Shown here piece after piece: positions 43,513 through 51,017 of a stretch of 64,000 bases of DNA; positions within the stretch are counted from its first letter, which is position 1; each line of letters opens with the position of its first letter. The stretch is from Pseudomonas gingeri. Lineage in GTDB: Bacteria; Pseudomonadota; Gammaproteobacteria; Pseudomonadales; Pseudomonadaceae. The stretch spans positions 124,001 through 188,000 of the forward strand of contig NZ_JACAQA010000010.1 in assembly GCF_013385425.1 (NCBI RefSeq), read 5' to 3'. The notes beneath the pieces are model-generated. The model saw only the letters and a program-made list of their open reading frames with translations. It did no database searches and was not told the origin of the DNA. The translations under genes and the position numbers were made by a program.

Positions 43513-43524
43513 TAGATTAATCTA
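43513..43524. promoter_or_regulatory. 12-bp palindrome in the hpt-upp divergent region
   Basis: TAGATTAATCTA at 43513-43524 is a perfect palindrome 35 bp before the upp ATG. It may be an operator; no partner site was found, so it may be chance. Confidence 0.25.
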
Positions 43525-43558
43525 AGCCGTTTTTTGCCCGCCGCCGGAGCCTATTCCC

Positions 43559-44197
43559 ATGCCCATCCGTGAGATCCGCCACCCGCTGATCCGCCACAAG
43601 CTCGGCCTGATGCGCCGCGCTGACATTAGCACGAAGAACTTCCGTGAGCTCGCTCAGGAAGTCGGAGCGTTGCTGACCTACGAGGCAACCAAGGACCTGC
43701 CCCTGGAAACCTACGATATCGAAGGCTGGTGCGGCACCGTCCAGGTCGAGAAGATCGCCGGCAAGAAGATTACCGTGGTGCCGATCCTGCGCGCCGGTAT
43801 CGGCATGCTCGAAGGCGTGCTCAGCCTGATCCCGGGCGCCAAGGTCAGCGCCGTCGGCGTGGCCCGCAACGAGGAAACCCTCGAAGCCCACACCTACCTG
43901 GAAAAGCTGGTCCCGGAAATCGACGAACGCCTGGCGATGATCATCGACCCGATGCTCGCCACCGGCGGCTCGATGGTCGCGACCATCGACCTGCTGAAGA
44001 AAGCCGGCTGCAAGGACATCCGCGCGATGGTCCTGGTGGCGGCGCCGGAAGGCATCGCCGCGGTCGAGAAAGCCCACCCGGACGTGACCATCTACACCGC
44101 TTCCATCGACGAAAAACTCAACGAACACGGCTACATCATTCCGGGCCTGGGCGATGCCGGCGACAAGATCTTCGGCACCAAACAGAAGGACGGCTGA
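43559..44197 (+). CDS. upp: Uracil phosphoribosyltransferase
   Basis: Converts uracil and PRPP to UMP in pyrimidine salvage. The 212-residue product shows VPILRAGIGMLEGVLSLIPGA and the PRPP loop IIDPMLATGGSMVATIDLLK. GGAG precedes the ATG. uraA follows with a 1-bp gap, forming an uptake-and-salvage operon. Confidence 0.97.
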   Translation: MPIREIRHPLIRHKLGLMRRADISTKNFRELAQEVGALLTYEATKDLPLETYDIEGWCGTVQVEKIAGKKITVVPILRAGIGMLEGVLSLIPGAKVSAVGVARNEETLEAHTYLEKLVPEIDERLAMIIDPMLATGGSMVATIDLLKKAGCKDIRAMVLVAAPEGIAAVEKAHPDVTIYTASIDEKLNEHGYIIPGLGDAGDKIFGTKQKDG

Positions 44198-44198
44198 T

Positions 44199-45473
44199 AT
44201 GCAGGATGAGTTCAACGACCCGCTCTGGCGCACGGTGCTGTCGGGCGCGCAAATGCTGTTCGTGGCCTTTGGCGCCCTGGTGTTGATGCCGCTGATTACC
44301 GGTCTCGACCCGAACGTCGCGCTGTTCACGGCGGGCCTGGGGACTCTCTTGTTCCAGGTGGTCACCGGGCGTCAGGTGCCGGTGTTCCTCGCTTCGAGCT
44401 TTGCCTTTATCACCCCGATCATCCTCGCCAAGGGCCAGTTCGGCCTGGCGGCGACCATGGGTGGGGTGATGGCGGCCGGCTTCGTCTACACCTTCCTGGG
44501 CCTGGCGGTGAAGATCAAGGGCACCGGCTTTATCGACCGGCTGCTGCCGCCGGTGGTAATCGGTCCGGTGATCATCTCCATCGGCCTGGCCATGGCGCCG
44601 ATTGCCGCGAACATGGCGATGGGCAAGGCCGGTGACGGTTCCGAGCTGATCCACTACCAGACCGCCATGCTGATCTCGATGCCGGCGCTGCTGACCACCC
44701 TGATCGTGGCCGTGTTCGGCAAGGGCATTTTCCGCCTGGTGCCGATCATCTCCGGGGTCTTCGTGGGGTTTGCCATGTCGTTCTATTTCGGCGTGGTCGA
44801 CACGGCGAAGATCGCCGCCGCGCCCTGGTTCGCCCTGCCGCACTTCACGGCACCGGAATTCAACTGGCAGGCGATCCTGTTTATTGTCCCGGTGGCGCTG
44901 GCGCCGGCCATCGAGCATATCGGCGGAGTGATCGCAGTGGGCAGCGTGACCGGTCGCGATTATCTGAAGAAGCCGGGCCTGCATCGCACTTTGCTGGGTG
45001 ACGGTATCGCCACCACGGCGGCCGGCCTGTTTGGCGGTCCGCCCAACACCACCTATGCCGAAGTGACCGGCGCGGTGATGCTGACCAAGAACTACAACCC
45101 GAAAATCATGACCTGGGCGGCAATCTTTGCTATCAGCCTGGCGTTTATCGGCAAGTTCGGCGCCTTGTTGCAGAGCATTCCGGTGCCGGTGATGGGCGGG
45201 ATTCTGTGTCTGCTGTTCGGTTCGATTGCCGCGGTGGGGATGAATACCCTGATCCGTCACAAGATCGATCTGGGCGAGGCGCGCAACCTGGTGATTGTTT
45301 CGGTGACGCTGGTGTTCGGTATTGGTGGCGTGCTGGTGGGAACGGGTACCGGGCCGGATGACTTCGGCCTCAAGGGCATTGCGCTGTGCGCCGTGGTGGC
45401 GATTGCGCTGAACCTGCTGTTGCCGGGTAATGACGGTTGGAAAAACAAGAAGGCGGATGAGCCGTTGTTGTAA
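44199..45473 (+). CDS. uraA: Uracil permease (NCS2 family)
   Basis: Inner-membrane uracil:proton symporter of 424 residues with about 14 membrane segments. NCS2 features include FAFITPIILAKG, APAIEHIGGVIAVG and FGGPPNTTYAEVTGAV, with the central Glu residues expected to bind uracil. Start at ATG 44199 (MQDEFNDPLW), directly after upp. A 15-bp inverted repeat and a REP doublet follow. Confidence 0.96.
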   Translation: MQDEFNDPLWRTVLSGAQMLFVAFGALVLMPLITGLDPNVALFTAGLGTLLFQVVTGRQVPVFLASSFAFITPIILAKGQFGLAATMGGVMAAGFVYTFLGLAVKIKGTGFIDRLLPPVVIGPVIISIGLAMAPIAANMAMGKAGDGSELIHYQTAMLISMPALLTTLIVAVFGKGIFRLVPIISGVFVGFAMSFYFGVVDTAKIAAAPWFALPHFTAPEFNWQAILFIVPVALAPAIEHIGGVIAVGSVTGRDYLKKPGLHRTLLGDGIATTAAGLFGGPPNTTYAEVTGAVMLTKNYNPKIMTWAAIFAISLAFIGKFGALLQSIPVPVMGGILCLLFGSIAAVGMNTLIRHKIDLGEARNLVIVSVTLVFGIGGVLVGTGTGPDDFGLKGIALCAVVAIALNLLLPGNDGWKNKKADEPLL

Positions 45474-45488
45474 GGCTCCCCTCGCTCT

Positions 45489-45535
45489 TACAGTTCTGTG
45501 TTGTATGCAAATCGGCTATTCAACACAGAACTGTA
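45489..45535. other. 15-bp perfect inverted repeat after uraA
   Basis: TACAGTTCTGTGTTG (45489-45503) and CAACACAGAACTGTA (45521-45535) pair perfectly across a 17-nt loop. The right arm runs directly into the REP core TGTAGGAGC. No T run follows, so it is a strong hairpin linked to the repeat rather than a classic terminator. Confidence 0.8.
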
Positions 45536-45630
45536 GGAGCAGGGCTTGCCCGCGAAGCTTTTGGCGGCTTCAAGGGCCCCTTCGCGGCGGTGCGGCGATC
45601 CGACAAGCCCTGCTCCTACAAGGTTCTGCG
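45532..45630. repeat. REP doublet with one decayed copy
   Basis: A good plus-sense core, CTGTAGGAGCAGGGCTTGCC (from 45531), is followed by an inverted, interrupted copy ending in AAGCCCTGCTCCTACAAG (45605-45622). It occupies the gap between convergent uraA and hemH. Confidence 0.75.
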
Positions 45631-45649
45631 GCGTTTTCGAGATTTGCGT

Positions 45650-46675
45650 TTAAAGAGCCAACGGCGCCCGCTCGCACAGGGTATTCAACGCCGCCGCCCA
45701 TTGCGATTCGTCGTTCAGACACGGCACCAGCACCAACTCCCCGCCCCCCGCCGCGACAAACTGCTCGCGCCCGCGATCACCGATCTCCTCCAGCGTCTCG
45801 ATGCAATCGGCGACAAACGCCGGGCACATCACCAGCAGCTTCTTCACCCCGGCCTTGGCCAACTCATCCAACCGCGCTTCGGTGTAGGGCTCGATCCACT
45901 TCGCCCGACCCAACCGCGACTGGAATGATACCGACCATTGCCCGTCCGCCAAGCCCATGCGCTCGGCAAACGCCGACGCCGTGCGCAGGCACTGGGCGCG
46001 GTAGCAAGTGGCAAGTACCGCCGGCGAGGCGTTCCTGCAGCAATCGGCGTCCTTGAAACAATGACTGCCGGTGGGATCGAGCTTGGTCAGATGCCGCTCC
46101 GGCAAACCGTGGAAACTCAGCAACAAGTGATCGAAACCCTGGGCCAGATGCGGCCTGACACTGGCCACCAGGGCCTCCAGATATTCCGGCTGATCGTAGA
46201 AGGGTTGCAGGATGGAGAACTGCACATCGAGCTTGCGCTCGCGCACCACTCGCCGGGCCTCCTCGATCACCGTCGTCACGGTGCTGTCGGCGAACTGCGG
46301 ATACAGCGGCGCCAAGGTCACCTTGCGGATGCCTTGCTTGGCCAGGCGGGTCAGCACCGTCTCGACCGACGGCTGGCCGTAACGCATCGCCAGCTCCACC
46401 GGGCCCTGGGTCCACTGGGTGGTCATCTGCTGCTGCAAACGACGACTGAGCACCACCAGCGGCGAACCCTCCTCCCACCAGATCGAGGCGTAGGCATGGG
46501 CCGACTGCTCCGGGCGCTTGATCAGGATCAGCGACACCAGCAAGCGGCGGATCGGCCAGGGCAGGTCGATCACGTAGGGATCCATCAGGAATTGATTGAG
46601 GTAGCTGCGCACGTCCGCCACCGAAGTGGAAGCCGGAGAACCCAGGTTGACCAGAAGCAAGGCGTGATCGGTCAT
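45650..46675 (-). CDS. hemH: Ferrochelatase
   Basis: Inserts Fe2+ into protoporphyrin IX, the last step of haem synthesis. The 341-residue product has LLVNLGSP at the N terminus, LLLSFHGLPERH (catalytic His), and the C-terminal VMCPAFVADCIETLEEI. A segment absent from E. coli HemH carries five cysteines within 23 residues (HCFKDADCC, then CYRAQC), which could hold a metal centre. Start at ATG 46675 (MTDHALLLVNLG); a longer reading from 46747 enters the neighbouring gene. Confidence 0.95.
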   Translation of the reverse strand: MTDHALLLVNLGSPASTSVADVRSYLNQFLMDPYVIDLPWPIRRLLVSLILIKRPEQSAHAYASIWWEEGSPLVVLSRRLQQQMTTQWTQGPVELAMRYGQPSVETVLTRLAKQGIRKVTLAPLYPQFADSTVTTVIEEARRVVRERKLDVQFSILQPFYDQPEYLEALVASVRPHLAQGFDHLLLSFHGLPERHLTKLDPTGSHCFKDADCCRNASPAVLATCYRAQCLRTASAFAERMGLADGQWSVSFQSRLGRAKWIEPYTEARLDELAKAGVKKLLVMCPAFVADCIETLEEIGDRGREQFVAAGGGELVLVPCLNDESQWAAALNTLCERAPLAL

Positions 46676-46688
46676 GCAACGTCCTATT

Positions 46689-47591
46689 TCAGAGGCGGCT
46701 CGAGAGATCGTCGAGGGCCGCGGGCAGATCGTTAAACTGAAAAACAAATCCGGCCGCCAGCAACCGGGCCGGCGTCACGCGCTGGCCGCCGAGCAACAGT
46801 AACGCCAGCTCACCCAGGCCAAGGCGCAGGACAAAGGCCGGCAACGGCACCAGCGCCGGGCGATGCAGGACCTTGCCCAACGCCTTGGCGAATATCTTGT
46901 TGCGCACCGGCTGTGGCGCGCAGGCATTATAGGGACCACGGGCATCACTGCGATGCAGAAGAAAATCAATCGCGGCGATTTGATCGCGCACATGTATCCA
47001 CGGCATCCACTGCCGACCGTTGCCGATCGGCCCGCCCAGCCCCAGTTTGAACGGCAGCAGCAGGCGCGACAAAAAGCCGCCCTCGGCCGCCAGTACCAGG
47101 CCGGTGCGCACCAGCACCACACGAATCCCCAGGGCCTCGGCGCGTTGCGCGGTTTCCTCCCAGGCAATCGACAGGCGACTGGCGAAATCCTCGCTCACCG
47201 GCGGCGAATCCTCGGTCAGCTCACGCTCGCCGCCATCGCCGTACCAGCCCACCGCCGAGCCGGAAATCAGGACTGCTGGACGCTGCTCACGCCCCTCCAG
47301 CCAGGCCAGCAGGGTTTCAGTCAGCTGGATCCGGCTGCTCCAGAGCAGGGCCTTGCGCTTGTGGGTCCAGAGTCGGTCGGCAATCGGCGCGCCGGCCAGG
47401 TTGATCACCGCATCCAGCGGCTCACCGGACAGTTCCTCGAGATGCCGCACACCGCGCACCTGGGCACCGCATAAACGCGCCACCTGCTCGGGGCGACGGC
47501 TCCACACCGTCAGCCGATGTCCCTGCGTCGACCAGTACGCGCACAGTTGGCGCCCGATCAAACCAGTACCGCCGGTCAGCAATATGTGCAT
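46689..47591 (-). CDS. TIGR01777-family NAD(P)-binding epimerase-like protein
   Basis: Extended SDR-type protein of the YfcH/SulA-like TIGR01777 family, 300 residues, function unproven. The N-terminal dinucleotide motif is TGGTGLIGRQL. VISGSAVGWYGDGG and MPWIHVRDQIAAIDFLL are conserved in the family, and a C-terminal DUF1731-like region ends with FQFNDLPAALDDL. It precedes hemH on the same strand with a 13-bp gap. Confidence 0.88.
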   Translation of the reverse strand: MHILLTGGTGLIGRQLCAYWSTQGHRLTVWSRRPEQVARLCGAQVRGVRHLEELSGEPLDAVINLAGAPIADRLWTHKRKALLWSSRIQLTETLLAWLEGREQRPAVLISGSAVGWYGDGGERELTEDSPPVSEDFASRLSIAWEETAQRAEALGIRVVLVRTGLVLAAEGGFLSRLLLPFKLGLGGPIGNGRQWMPWIHVRDQIAAIDFLLHRSDARGPYNACAPQPVRNKIFAKALGKVLHRPALVPLPAFVLRLGLGELALLLLGGQRVTPARLLAAGFVFQFNDLPAALDDLSSRL

Positions 47592-47714
47592 GAGTGCGTC
47601 CTCGCGTAACGTTTTGTCGAAAGCGTTAGTCTATTTTTAAAGCAGGGCTCTTTTCTCTCGACCGAAATATGTTTTAACAATAGGACAGTGTGAACCGACA
47701 GGCAGGTCGCAAGT

Positions 47715-47760
47715 TATACCAAAAAACAAGATTGTACAGGTTTTGCTGACGGCGTAGTCT
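47715..47760 (+). promoter_or_regulatory. Candidate promoter with a TGTACA-type operator pair ahead of the renalase-like gene
   Basis: TTGTAC (47732-47737) and TAGTCT (47755-47760) are spaced 17 bp and form a plausible promoter. The -35 overlaps TGTACA at 47733, and a diverged copy TATACC starts exactly 18 bp earlier at 47715. The same 18-bp geometry occurs in the stronger array near 49000, suggesting the same regulator. Confidence 0.45.
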
Positions 47761-47786
47761 GTGCTTACAGGTAACGAGGCCCACCC

Positions 47787-48773
47787 ATGACTGTACCTAT
47801 CGCAATAATCGGTGCCGGCATCGCCGGACTTTCGGCTGCCCGGGCGTTGCACGATGCCGGGTATTCCATCGAAATCTTCGACAAGAGTCGCGGCAGCGGC
47901 GGGCGCATGTCCAGCAAACGCAGCGATGCCGGTGCGCTGGACCTGGGCGCGCAGTACTTCACCGCCCGCGATCGCCGCTTCGTCAAGGAAGTCCAGCGCT
48001 GGCAGGGTGAAGGCTGGGTCGCCGAATGGGATCCGCAGCTCTACAACTTCCAGAACGGCCAACTGAGCCTGTCGCCGGACGAACAGACCCGCTGGGTCGG
48101 CACGCCGCGCATGAGCGCCATTACCCGCGGTTTGCTCGGCCGTCTCCAGGCGCATTTCAGTTGCCGGATCACCGAGGTATTCCGCGGTGAACAGCATTGG
48201 CACCTGCAGGATGCCGAAGGCTACACTCACGGCCCGTTCAGCCAGGTCATCATCGCCACGCCCGCGCCCCAGGCCACCGCCCTGCTGGCGGCCGCGCCGA
48301 AACTCGCCGGGGCCGCCGCCGGCGTGCAGATGGAGCCGACCTGGGCCATCGCCCTGGCCTTTGACACGCCGCTGGACACACCGATGGAAGGCTGCTTCGT
48401 ACAGGACAGCCCCCTCGACTGGCTGGCCCGCAACCGCAGCAAGCCGGCGCGCGACAGCCAGCTCGACACCTGGGTCCTGCACGCCACCAGCACCTGGAGC
48501 AAGCAGCATCTGGACCTGTCCAAGGAGGCCGTGATCGAGCAGTTGCACGGCGCCTTTGCCGAGTTGCTCCACGCCAGCATGCCGGCCCCGGTCTTCACCC
48601 TCGCCCACCGCTGGCTCTACGCTCGCCCGGCCGGCGCACGGGAATGGGGGGCGCTGGCCGATGCCGACCTGGGCCTGTACGTGTGTGGCGACTGGTGCCT
48701 GTCGGGACGTGTCGAAGGCGCCTGGCTCAGCGGCCAGGAAGCCGCCCGGCGACTGATGGAACACCTGGGTTGA
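47787..48773 (+). CDS. Renalase-like FAD-dependent oxidoreductase
   Basis: Flavoprotein of the amine-oxidase fold, 328 residues, with the FAD motif AIIGAGIAGLSAARAL at the N terminus. SRGSGGRMSSKR, LDLGAQYFTARD and the C-terminal LYVCGDWCLSGRVEGAWLSG complete the flavin-binding pattern. Length and motifs resemble bacterial renalase, shown in Pseudomonas to oxidise misreduced 2- and 6-dihydro-NAD(P), so a metabolite-repair role is likely. It is first in a run of plus-strand genes and carries its own candidate promoter. Confidence 0.82.
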   Translation: MTVPIAIIGAGIAGLSAARALHDAGYSIEIFDKSRGSGGRMSSKRSDAGALDLGAQYFTARDRRFVKEVQRWQGEGWVAEWDPQLYNFQNGQLSLSPDEQTRWVGTPRMSAITRGLLGRLQAHFSCRITEVFRGEQHWHLQDAEGYTHGPFSQVIIATPAPQATALLAAAPKLAGAAAGVQMEPTWAIALAFDTPLDTPMEGCFVQDSPLDWLARNRSKPARDSQLDTWVLHATSTWSKQHLDLSKEAVIEQLHGAFAELLHASMPAPVFTLAHRWLYARPAGAREWGALADADLGLYVCGDWCLSGRVEGAWLSGQEAARRLMEHLG

Positions 48774-48985
48774 ACCGCATCAACCCGCGCAAGCTGCTGC
48801 TGTCGAAATGGACGGCAGCCCGCCCTCTGAATCGGGAAAAACATTTCCTGGTCACCGAACTGTTTTGCGATGAGCAAGGCACCGTGCTCGAAGTCGAGCT
48901 GCAAGCGGTGATGAGCCAACGCAACCAGCGCATCAGTTGGACCCATCTGCAAGATGCCGAGACCTGGCGAATGGGCTGGCAGTAA
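48770..48985 (+). CDS. Small Trp-rich protein (TIGR02450-like), TTG start
   Basis: A 71-residue basic protein beginning at TTG 48770, which overlaps the preceding stop as TTGA. It contains INPRKLLLSKWTA near the start and WTHLQDAETWRMGWQ at the end, resembling the TIGR02450 family of small tryptophan-rich proteins seen beside photolyase genes. There is no ATG or GTG in a sensible position, so the TTG start rests on the overlap and on family-like sequence from the first residues. Function unknown. Confidence 0.75.
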   Translation: MNRINPRKLLLSKWTAARPLNREKHFLVTELFCDEQGTVLEVELQAVMSQRNQRISWTHLQDAETWRMGWQ

Positions 48986-48998
48986 ACGCCCCAGAAAA

Positions 48999-49078
48999 AC
49001 CTGTACAAATAATTTGACTTGTACAACACAGAACCTATGATGAGCTTTAGTTGTACAAGCATGCTTGCCTGTACAAGT
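48999..49078 (+). promoter_or_regulatory. Promoter with four TGTACA operator boxes (probable LitR-type regulation)
   Basis: TTGACT (49014-49019) and TATGAT (49036-49041), 16 bp apart, form a good sigma-70 promoter. TGTACA boxes start at 49002, 49020, 49052 and 49070: two pairs, each exactly 18 bp apart, the pairs offset by 32 bp. One box lies in the promoter spacer and one near the expected start site, so a bound protein would block polymerase. The MerR regulator encoded 1 kb downstream in the same transcript is the natural candidate. Confidence 0.7.
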
Positions 49079-49097
49079 ATTTCTCTCGAGGTTCTCC

Positions 49098-50063
49098 ATG
49101 CCCGCCACCACCGAGTTGCCGCGCAAACCCAAAATCGCTGTCAGCGCCTGCTTGATGGGCATTGAGGTGCGCTACAACGGTGGGCACAAGGAATCGCGAC
49201 TGTGCAGCCGCACCCTCAGCGAATATTTCGATTTCATCCCGCTGTGCCCGGAAGCGGCCATCGGCCTGGGCATCCCCCGCGAGCCGATTCGCCTGGTGGG
49301 TGACCCGCAGCAACCACGGGCCGTGGGCAGCGTGCACGCCGAGACGGATGTGACCCGGGCATTGGCCGACTATGGCAATCAGATGGCCGTCGAACTCACG
49401 GATATCAGCGGCTACATCTTCATGCAGAAGTCGCCGTCCTGCGGACTGGAGCGGGTCAAGGTCTACCAGGAGGGTGGGCGGCCCGCCGAAGACGGACGCG
49501 GCATCTACGCCCAGGCGTTTTGCGCGCAACATCCCGACTTGCCAGTGGAAGAGGACGGCCGGCTGAACGATGCGGTGCTGCGGGAAAACTTCCTGACCCG
49601 GGTCTTCGCCTACGCGGCCTGGCAGGACCTGCGCCAGGCCGGCCTCACGCGACGCAGCCTGACGGACTTCCACGCCTGCTACAAATACCTGCTGATGGCT
49701 CACAACCCATTGCAGTACAAGGTACTCGGCAAACTGCTGGGCAGCATGAGCAACACGGATGCCGAAACCATCGGGCCACGCTATTTCAGCCAGTTGATGG
49801 CCGCCCTGAAAAAATGCGCAACCCGCCGCACCCACACCAATGTCCTGCAACACCTCACCGGCTACCTGAAGCAATCCATCAGCGCCGAAGACAAACAGGA
49901 AGTGCTGCAGGTCATCGGCCAATACCACCAGGGTATCGTGCCCTTGGTGGTGCCGTTGACCCTGCTCAAACACCATTTCCGCCAGCACCCCGATCCCTAT
50001 ATCGCCCGCCAGGTGTACCTGCAACCGCATCCGGAAAACCTCAGCCTGCGAAATGCCATCTGA
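49098..50063 (+). CDS. DUF523 and DUF1722 domain protein (YbgA-like)
   Basis: A 321-residue two-domain protein. The N-terminal DUF523 has cysteines in AVSACLMGIEVRYNG, IPLCPEA and MQKSPSCGLERV. The C-terminal DUF1722/YbgA-like half (from about residue 195) contains FHACYKYLLMAHNPLQYK. This fusion is commonly found with photolyase genes, and its function is unknown; the cysteines may bind a metal or cluster. Start at ATG 49098 (MPATTELPRK) with GAGG 7 nt upstream; an earlier start at 49065 would lie inside the operator array. Confidence 0.85.
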   Translation: MPATTELPRKPKIAVSACLMGIEVRYNGGHKESRLCSRTLSEYFDFIPLCPEAAIGLGIPREPIRLVGDPQQPRAVGSVHAETDVTRALADYGNQMAVELTDISGYIFMQKSPSCGLERVKVYQEGGRPAEDGRGIYAQAFCAQHPDLPVEEDGRLNDAVLRENFLTRVFAYAAWQDLRQAGLTRRSLTDFHACYKYLLMAHNPLQYKVLGKLLGSMSNTDAETIGPRYFSQLMAALKKCATRRTHTNVLQHLTGYLKQSISAEDKQEVLQVIGQYHQGIVPLVVPLTLLKHHFRQHPDPYIARQVYLQPHPENLSLRNAI

Positions 50064-50988
50064 TATGACCGACTCCCTTGAAGCGCCCGTCGATTACGCC
50101 AGCGCACTGGAACAGGGCTGGTTGCCCATTCGCGAAGTGGCCCGGCAGACCGGCGTCAACGCCGTGACCCTGCGGGCCTGGGAACGCCGCTATGGCCTGG
50201 TGGTGCCGCACCGCACCCCCAAGGGCCATCGGTTGTTTTCCGCCGAGCACGTACAACGTATCCAGGCCATCGTCACCTGGCTCAATCGCGGTGTCGCGGT
50301 CAGCCAGATCAAGCAACTGCTCGATGCCGGCCCGACCCTCGCCGAGCCTGCCACCAACGATTGGCAGGCCTTGCGCCAGGACCTGGCGCGGGCCATCAGC
50401 CAGTTGGCCGAACGTCAGGTCGATGACCGTTTCAACCAGGCCATGTCGCTGTACCCGCCGCGCACCTTGTGCGAACAGCTACTGATGCCCCTGCTGGCGG
50501 AACTCGAGCAACGCTGGCAAGGCCAGTTCGGCGGGCAGATGGAGCGGGCGTTCTTCTACACCTGGCTGCGCAGCAAGCTGGGCGCGCGGATCTATCACAA
50601 CAATAGGCAACTCAAGGGCGCACCGGTCTTGCTGGTCAACCATTCGGACCTGCCCATGGAGCCACACCTGTGGCTGACCGCCTGGCTGGTGAGCAGCGCC
50701 GACTGCCCGGTGGAAGTCTTCGACTGGCCCTTGCCGGCCAACGAATTGGCCCTGGCCAGCGAACACCTGAAGAGTCGCGCCGTGCTGCTGTATTCGAGCA
50801 AGGCCATGAACCTGGCGGCGCTACCCAGGCTGCTGGTGGGTATCAACTGCCCGATCCTGATTGCCGGACCAACGGTATGCATCCATTTCGCCGAGTTATC
50901 CGTAAGTACCCGGGAGAGCGCTGAGATGACCCTGGCCGAAGACCCGTTGTCCGCTTACCAGAGCCTGACCCGACTCGGCCTGATCTAG
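50053..50988 (+). CDS. MerR-family regulator, class II LitR/CarH-like
   Basis: Transcriptional regulator with an N-terminal MerR winged helix (LPIREVARQTGVNAVTLRAWERRYGL, then KGHRLFSAEHVQRI) and a roughly 200-residue C-terminal domain of the LitR/CarH layout. The cobalamin-binding DxHxxG motif is absent, and the Wx9EH region is changed (WQGQFGGQMERAF). It therefore fits the class II LitR type described in Pseudomonas putida, which works with a LOV photoreceptor instead of B12. Start is unresolved between ATG 50053 and ATG 50065, neither with a clear ribosome-binding site. It precedes phrB and probably represses the whole block. Confidence 0.82.
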   Translation: MPSDMTDSLEAPVDYASALEQGWLPIREVARQTGVNAVTLRAWERRYGLVVPHRTPKGHRLFSAEHVQRIQAIVTWLNRGVAVSQIKQLLDAGPTLAEPATNDWQALRQDLARAISQLAERQVDDRFNQAMSLYPPRTLCEQLLMPLLAELEQRWQGQFGGQMERAFFYTWLRSKLGARIYHNNRQLKGAPVLLVNHSDLPMEPHLWLTAWLVSSADCPVEVFDWPLPANELALASEHLKSRAVLLYSSKAMNLAALPRLLVGINCPILIAGPTVCIHFAELSVSTRESAEMTLAEDPLSAYQSLTRLGLI

Positions 50989-51017
50989 CGCCCTCGCCCA
51001 CGAATCAAGGAATGACT

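Noticed and set aside
51012..51017. ATG at 51012 as the start of phrB
   Set aside because: The AAGGA site would be one base away. ATG 51018 has correct spacing.
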